The notes below the pieces were generated by a model, which saw only the letters and a list, made by a program, of their open reading frames with translations, was not told where the DNA came from and ran no database searches. Both the position numbers and the translations under genes were made by a program. 64,000 bases of DNA from LMUY01 sp964244585 (lineage in GTDB: Bacteria; Pseudomonadota; Alphaproteobacteria; Acetobacterales; Acetobacteraceae): contig CAXTJM010000016.1 of the NCBI GenBank assembly GCA_964244585.1, positions 15,622-79,621 of the forward strand. Direction: 5' to 3'. Of the stretch, positions 60,069-64,000 are shown piece by piece (the first letter of the stretch is position 1; each line of letters starts with the position of its first letter).

Positions 60069-60085
60069 CTCTCCCGCAGGGAGAG
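60069..60085. repeat. Hairpin CTCTCCC-GCA-GGGAGAG between the binding-protein and permease genes
   Basis: A perfect 7-base-pair stem with a 3-base loop, flanked by CCCTCACCCCGACC. This is the form of the dispersed 'ccctcaccc...ctctcccgc...gggagag' elements seen in GC-rich proteobacteria. No T-run follows in the operon direction, so it may stabilise the upstream message or act as a partial terminator. Confidence 0.5.
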
Positions 60086-60104
60086 AGTTTTGCGTCCGCG
60101 TGGC

Positions 60105-61328
60105 TCAGTTCGTCAGCTTGACGAAGGAGGGAAAGCGGAGGGCGTTGCTGCCGGAGACGGCGGCGGGCCAGACCGGGACCTGCTTGCCGTCCTGCCATTG
60201 CACGAACAGCCCGCTCACGGCGTCCTTGCCGTATTTCATGGCATGGGTGGCGGGATCGTCCTTGCCGAAGAACTGGATCCTCCCGACCGTGCCCACCCAA
60301 TCGGTCTTCTCCAGCGCGTCCACCAGCTTTTCCGGGTCTGTGCCGCCGGCACGGTGGATCGCGTCGGCGATGTAGTACACCTCGTCATAGGCGCCGTATC
60401 CGGAATAGGCCGGAGTGATGCCGTATTTCTTCATGTAGGCTTGGGCGAACGGCAGCGTCTTCGGCGTGCTCGCGACGCTGTCCACCGCCACGAGTTGCAG
60501 GATCACACCCTCCGTCGCGCCGTTCGTGTCCTTCCAGAAGGTCGAGGACGTCGCCTGAGAGGAAATCCCCATTTGCGGGATCGGTACCTGCTGGTTGGCC
60601 CACTGCACCGTTGGCTGCACGCCGACATGGCTGATGCCGGTGATGATCACGTCGGGCTTCTTGGCCTCGATCGCGTTGTAGATCGGCGTGAAGTCCGTGG
60701 TGTCCGGCGACATGCGGACATGGTCCACCACCTTCAACCCGATCTTCGGCAGGCAGGCCTCGTACCCGGCATCCAGCGGCGTGGTCCAAGCGGCATCCTC
60801 GCTCATGATGACGGCGGATTTCATGTGGTACTTGCTGTCCACCAGCAAATCCTTGGACGCGTCGCACACCGCGTCGGCCAGGAAGGTGGATTCCAGGTAG
60901 CCCTGAAAGAAGTAGCGAAGGTGCTCGTAATCCGCGTGCACCTTCTTGCCCAGATCGTCGCTGGCGGCGCCCGGCGTGATCGTCGGCATCTTCAGCCGCC
61001 CGGCCCAGGGTTCCAGCGCCAGGGCCACCTCGCTGGTATAGGTCGCAATGACGGCGCTCACCTTGTCCTGCGTCGCCAGGCGCTGCATCGCCCGCACGGC
61101 GTCCGCGGCGGAATTGTGATCGTCATAGGCGACGATCTCGACCTGCCGACCGTCGATGCCGCCCTTGGCATTGATCTCGTCGGCGGCGATCTGCGCGCCA
61201 TTGGGGATCGCGATGCCGGCAATGGCGGAGTTCTCGGCGATCACGCCGATCTTGATCGGGTCCGCGGCCGACGCGGCAATCGGCAAGGCAAGCACGGCAA
61301 GGGCTGGTATCATTTTAAGGGCGGACAT
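60105..61328 (-). CDS. ABC transporter substrate-binding protein, branched-chain amino acid type
   Basis: A 407-residue periplasmic protein with a Sec signal (residues 1-22, ending PIAASA). The mature part opens DPIKIGVIAENSA and has the peripla_BP_6 pattern GAQIAADEINAKGGIDGRQ, YDDHNSAADAV and SSQATSSTFW. It feeds the LivHM-LivGF transporter downstream. GGAGGAGAG lies before the ATG at 61328. Ligand is unknown. This branch is often linked to aromatic acids or amides, and the divergent dienelactone hydrolase and CoA-transferase genes hint at organic-acid catabolism. Confidence 0.9.
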   Translation of the reverse strand: MSALKMIPALAVLALPIAASAADPIKIGVIAENSAIAGIAIPNGAQIAADEINAKGGIDGRQVEIVAYDDHNSAADAVRAMQRLATQDKVSAVIATYTSEVALALEPWAGRLKMPTITPGAASDDLGKKVHADYEHLRYFFQGYLESTFLADAVCDASKDLLVDSKYHMKSAVIMSEDAAWTTPLDAGYEACLPKIGLKVVDHVRMSPDTTDFTPIYNAIEAKKPDVIITGISHVGVQPTVQWANQQVPIPQMGISSQATSSTFWKDTNGATEGVILQLVAVDSVASTPKTLPFAQAYMKKYGITPAYSGYGAYDEVYYIADAIHRAGGTDPEKLVDALEKTDWVGTVGRIQFFGKDDPATHAMKYGKDAVSGLFVQWQDGKQVPVWPAAVSGSNALRFPSFVKLTN

Positions 61329-61394
61329 TTGGACGCACTCTCCTCCGACGCGCCGGCGTTGCCCCGGCATTAGTCCGTGACGCTAGTGCAAGCG

Positions 61395-61423
61395 CCGTGG
61401 ACAAGTAAATCACCATTCCACGG
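61395..61423. promoter_or_regulatory. Inverted repeat CCGTGGA-N15-TCCACGG in a divergent control region
   Basis: Perfect 7-base arms with centres 22 bases apart, two helical turns, in the 149-base space between the divergent transporter operon and the dienelactone hydrolase gene. The spacer is A/T-rich. The form suits a dimeric or LysR-type regulator controlling both sides; no regulator gene is adjacent. Confidence 0.4.
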
Positions 61424-61477
61424 CTGGCGTCCCGCCGGGCAGCGTCTATGCTCGCACCACCCGGGAGGAGACCACGG

Positions 61478-62176
61478 ATGGCGACGATGACGATACAGGC
61501 GGCGGACGGCTCCGGCAGCTTCTCCGCGCTGCTGGTCGAGCCGAAGAGCGGCCCTGCCGGTGCCGTGGTGCTGATCCAGGAGATCTTCGGCGTCAACGAG
61601 GCGATGCGCGCAGCGGCCGCCGAAATCGCCGATCTCGGCTTCATCGCCATCTGCCCGGACCTGTTCTGGCGTCTGCAGCCGGGCGTGGACCTGACCGACA
61701 AGACCGAAGCGGAATGGAAGCAGGCGATGGACTTCCTGGGCAAGTTCGACCAGGCGAAGGGCGTCGCGGACCTGCAGGCGACCGTGGCTGCGGCCCGCAC
61801 CCTGCCAGGCTGCAACGGCCATGTCGGCACGATCGGCTACTGCCTTGGCGGCCGGCTCGCCGTCATGATGGCGGTCTCGTCCGATGCCGACGTCAACGTG
61901 TCCTATTACGGCGTGGGCATCGACGATCAGGTCGAGCATTTCGAGCATCTGCGCGCTCCGCTGGTCATGCACATCGCCGGGGCAGACGGCTTCTTCCCTG
62001 CCGAAGGCCGGGCGAAGGTCATCGCTGCCGCGAAGGGCCAGTCGCACATCCAGGCCTTCAACTACGAAGGCGCCGACCATGGCTTCGCCCGGGCCAACGG
62101 CGTGCATTGGAACGGCCTGGCCGCGACCATCGCGAACGGCCGCAGCGCCGAGGCGCTGGCGATCGCACTCGGTTGA
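61478..62176 (+). CDS. Dienelactone hydrolase family protein
   Basis: A 232-residue carboxymethylenebutenolidase-type enzyme. LIQEIFGVNEAM is the conserved substrate loop, Cys122 in IGYCLGGR the nucleophile, Asp in AGADGFFP and His in EGADHGFAR complete the triad. It matches classical DLH better than the paralogue at 44666. GGGAGGAG precedes the ATG. Its TGA overlaps a TTG start of the CoA-transferase gene, indicating coupling. Role in chlorocatechol or other lactone breakdown is possible. Confidence 0.9.
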   Translation: MATMTIQAADGSGSFSALLVEPKSGPAGAVVLIQEIFGVNEAMRAAAAEIADLGFIAICPDLFWRLQPGVDLTDKTEAEWKQAMDFLGKFDQAKGVADLQATVAAARTLPGCNGHVGTIGYCLGGRLAVMMAVSSDADVNVSYYGVGIDDQVEHFEHLRAPLVMHIAGADGFFPAEGRAKVIAAAKGQSHIQAFNYEGADHGFARANGVHWNGLAATIANGRSAEALAIALG

Positions 62177-63378
62177 CCACCCTGCCGGGACCCGGGGCGC
62201 TTGCCGGGCTGAAGGTCGTGGACCTGACGCGGGTCCTCGGCGGCCCGTACTGCACGATGATCCTGTCGGATCACGGCGCCGAGGTGATCAAGGTGGAGCC
62301 GCCGCAGGGCGATGAAACCCGCGATTGGGGGCCGCCCTTCGACGAGGCGAACGACTCCAGCTACTACCTCGGGGTGAACCGCAACAAGCGGGGAATCGCC
62401 CTGGACCTCGGCAAGCCCGCCGGCCGCGCCGTGCTGATGCGCCTGCTGGAGGGTGCGGACGTGCTGGTGGAGAACTTCAAGCCCGGCGGCATGGAGAAAT
62501 GGGGCATCGGCTACGAGACGCTCGAGCCGCTCTTCCCACGGCTGGTGCATTGCCGCGTTTCCGGGTTCGGCGCGGAGGGTCCCTTGGGCGGGTTACCCGG
62601 GTATGACGCCATCGTGCAGGCGATGGTCGGGCTGATGAGCATCAACGGCAGTGCCACCACCGGGGCGCGACGGATGGGCACCCCGGTGGTGGACCTCGCC
62701 ACCGGCCTGTATTCCACCGTCGCCATCCTGATGGCGTTGCAGGAACGTGCCCGGTCCGGGCGCGGCCAGTTCGTCGACATGACCCTGCACGATTGCGGCA
62801 TGGCGCTGCTGCATCCGTCGGCGGCGAACTTCCTGCTCGGCGGCAAGCGACCGGCGGCCACGGGCAACCCGCACAGCAACATCACGCCCTACGACGCCTA
62901 TCCAACGGGAACGTGCGAGATTTTCCTGGCGATCGGCAATGAGGGCCAGTTCGCCAAGCTGGCCGCCGCGATCGGCCGTCCGGAGCTGGCGGGCGACCCG
63001 CGCTTTGCCAGCAACGCCATGCGCAACGCCAATCGGCAGGTTCTGACCGATATACTCACGCAAGCCTTCGCCAATGAGGACGGGCATGCGCTGAGCGACA
63101 AACTCGCCAAGCTGGGCCTGCCGGCCGGCCCGGTGCTGCACGTGGACGAGGCACTCAACGCCCCGCACACCGCGGCACGCCAGATGGTCACCGAACTCGA
63201 TGGCTTCCGGGCACTCGGCACGCCGATAAAGTTGAGCCGCACGCCGGGCGGAACGCGGTCGGCCCCGCCGCGCTTCGGCGAACACGGGAACGCCGTCCTC
63301 GCCGAACATGGCTACTCGGCATCGGAGATCGCTGCCTTGGAGGAAGACGGCATCGTGTTCACGCAGCGCAGGCGGTAG
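62173..63378 (+). CDS. CoA-transferase family III (CaiB/BaiF) protein
   Basis: A 401-residue family III CoA-transferase. GLKVVDLTRVLGGPYCTMIL and DHGAEVIKVEPPQGDETR open the fold; the catalytic Asp is in GTPVVDLATGLYS. The C-terminal part has GNPHSNITPYDAYPT and NEGQFAKL. These enzymes move CoA between organic acids without a covalent acyl-enzyme ping-pong. The start is the TTG at 62173 overlapping the previous stop (TTGA); no closer ATG or GTG is in frame. The acids are unknown; succinyl-CoA-dependent activation is common. Confidence 0.9.
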   Translation: MTTLPGPGALAGLKVVDLTRVLGGPYCTMILSDHGAEVIKVEPPQGDETRDWGPPFDEANDSSYYLGVNRNKRGIALDLGKPAGRAVLMRLLEGADVLVENFKPGGMEKWGIGYETLEPLFPRLVHCRVSGFGAEGPLGGLPGYDAIVQAMVGLMSINGSATTGARRMGTPVVDLATGLYSTVAILMALQERARSGRGQFVDMTLHDCGMALLHPSAANFLLGGKRPAATGNPHSNITPYDAYPTGTCEIFLAIGNEGQFAKLAAAIGRPELAGDPRFASNAMRNANRQVLTDILTQAFANEDGHALSDKLAKLGLPAGPVLHVDEALNAPHTAARQMVTELDGFRALGTPIKLSRTPGGTRSAPPRFGEHGNAVLAEHGYSASEIAALEEDGIVFTQRRR

Positions 63379-63407
63379 CGCAGGATTGCATCAGGCAGCC
63401 GGTGCGA

Positions 63408-63722
63408 CTAGCCGCCGAACTTCGCGAAAACCTGACGGTCGCGATTCTCCTGCATCAACATGCGAAAACCCGGGATCGTCTCCAGCCCGAGGCCGCCCGG
63501 GATGCCGGTTTCCTCGTCCGCCAGGACCTTGGGGTAGCTTTCGCCGCTGAGCTTCTCCCATTTGCCCGCCGGCTTCTTGGCCTCGACATGGACGACGGTT
63601 GCCTTCAGCACCATGCGGACGATCGCCTCCTTGGGGTTGGAGGGCTTGGTCAGGCTCGGATGGCCGGCGATCATGGTCCAGCCGTTCTTGAGCGCCCAGG
63701 CCGTCAGCTCGTCCTGGGTCAT
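63408..63722 (-). CDS. Conserved small protein of unknown function
   Basis: A 104-residue soluble protein: an N-terminal helix (QDELTAWALKNGW), then IAGHPSLTKPSNPKEAIVRMV and strands VVHVEAKKPAGKWEK, and a Lys/Glu-rich end. No motif I can name. It begins within the stop of the ABC-F gene (ATGA) and is thus co-transcribed with it. The convergent CoA-transferase ends 29 bases away. It is similar in size to small proteins often seen beside ABC-F genes in Acetobacteraceae, but function is not known. Confidence 0.72.
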   Translation of the reverse strand: MTQDELTAWALKNGWTMIAGHPSLTKPSNPKEAIVRMVLKATVVHVEAKKPAGKWEKLSGESYPKVLADEETGIPGGLGLETIPGFRMLMQENRDRQVFAKFGG

Positions 63723-64000
63723 GCCGCCTTCTTCCGCTTCTGCTTGGTCGCGCGGAGCTGGCCCGGCGCGGAACCGCCCTTGGCACGCTCCATCACGAAG
63801 CGGGCGTAGTCGTCCATGTCGCCGTCGAACGGCACGATGGTGCCGTCCGCTGCCAGCCACAGCCGGTCCGCCACCAGTTCCATCAGCGAGCGGTCGTGGG
63901 TGATCAGGATGACGGCGCCGGCATAGTCGTTCAGCGCGTCCAGCAGCGCGCGGCGGCTGTCGATGTCCAGGTGGTTGGTCGGCTCGTCCAGGATCAGCAG
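63719..64000 (-). CDS. ABC-F family ATPase, C-terminal part (runs off right edge)
   Basis: The 93 visible residues begin LLILDEPTNHLD, the hallmark Walker B plus signature of ABC-F proteins, then ITHDRSLMELVADRLW with the switch His. A basic tail (TKQKRKKAA) ends the chain. ABC-F proteins bind the ribosomal E site and act in translation or antibiotic protection; the subfamily cannot be told from this end. The Uup/EttA-like group without a long C-terminal arm is possible. The gene continues beyond the edge and overlaps the small gene at 63722. Confidence 0.88.
   Translation of the reverse strand: MLILDEPTNHLDIDSRRALLDALNDYAGAVILITHDRSLMELVADRLWLAADGTIVPFDGDMDDYARFVMERAKGGSAPGQLRATKQKRKKAA

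Overview
The window is very GC-rich DNA, with codon third positions almost always G or C, from an alphaproteobacterium. It most likely belongs to the Acetobacteraceae. The strongest pointer is a cellulose operon of the Komagataeibacter/Gluconacetobacter type (GH8 cellulase, proline-rich Ccp-like protein, fused BcsA-BcsB, BcsC, BcsD). The lineage also fits a GapR (DUF2312) gene, an MbfA-type ferritin-VIT1 fusion and the order rsmB-rpe-heparinase-purH. I cannot name the genus. I see no rRNA, tRNA, insertion sequence, prophage or CRISPR array. The window looks like dense chromosomal backbone, with most genes in runs whose stops and starts overlap or nearly touch.

Layout. 1-12.3 kb, minus strand: the cellulose operon bcsZ, ccp-like, bcsAB, bcsC, bcsD, then an AlgX/AlgJ-like SGNH protein that runs off the left edge. 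12.5-14.6 kb: a small secreted protein and an ArnT-like membrane glycosyltransferase. 14.6-21.9 kb, plus strand: rsmB, rpe, heparinase II/III family, GT4 glycosyltransferase, purH and mbfA, with an Irr-box-like element before mbfA. 21.9-26.9 kb, minus: an AI-2E family permease and a DppBCDF peptide importer without a binding protein. 27-32.6 kb, plus: hyi, an XRE regulator, then a packed set nudix, alaX, sseA, metC, hisI. 32.8-37.4 kb: BLUF photoreceptor, DUF952, then GNAT, carbon-nitrogen hydrolase and lpxB, converging on a GnnA-like dehydrogenase. 37.4-41.7 kb: secD, secF, a pseudo-receiver/EAL protein and a single-domain response regulator. 41.8-47.9 kb: ada, an SBF-like transporter, small conserved proteins, a dienelactone hydrolase, a 42-codon small gene, a lytic transglycosylase, an M20 amidohydrolase and gapR. 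48.1-52.8 kb: a second single-domain response regulator, then kaiC, kaiB, kaiB and a PAS hybrid histidine kinase. 52.9-56.7 kb, minus: a PAS protein with a degenerate GGDEF, HIT protein, hisE, hisF, birA and a small lipoprotein. 56.7-61.3 kb, minus: a branched-chain-type ABC importer with both ATPases fused in one chain. 61.5-64 kb: dienelactone hydrolase and CoA-transferase, a small conserved protein and the C-terminus of an ABC-F ATPase.

How the genes fit together. The PilZ domain of BcsAB makes cellulose export dependent on cyclic di-GMP. The same window holds an EAL-domain protein, a degenerate GGDEF protein and a stand-alone BLUF blue-light sensor. These could be parts of one light- and c-di-GMP-responsive surface network, but that link is inference. 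The most system-like locus is the kaiC-kaiB-kaiB-kinase operon: a KaiA-less clock or timer module in which all four genes are joined by 4-base overlaps, with a single-domain response regulator just upstream. Lipid A genes (lpxB, gnnA-like), cell-envelope genes and amino-acid and sulfur metabolism make up the rest.
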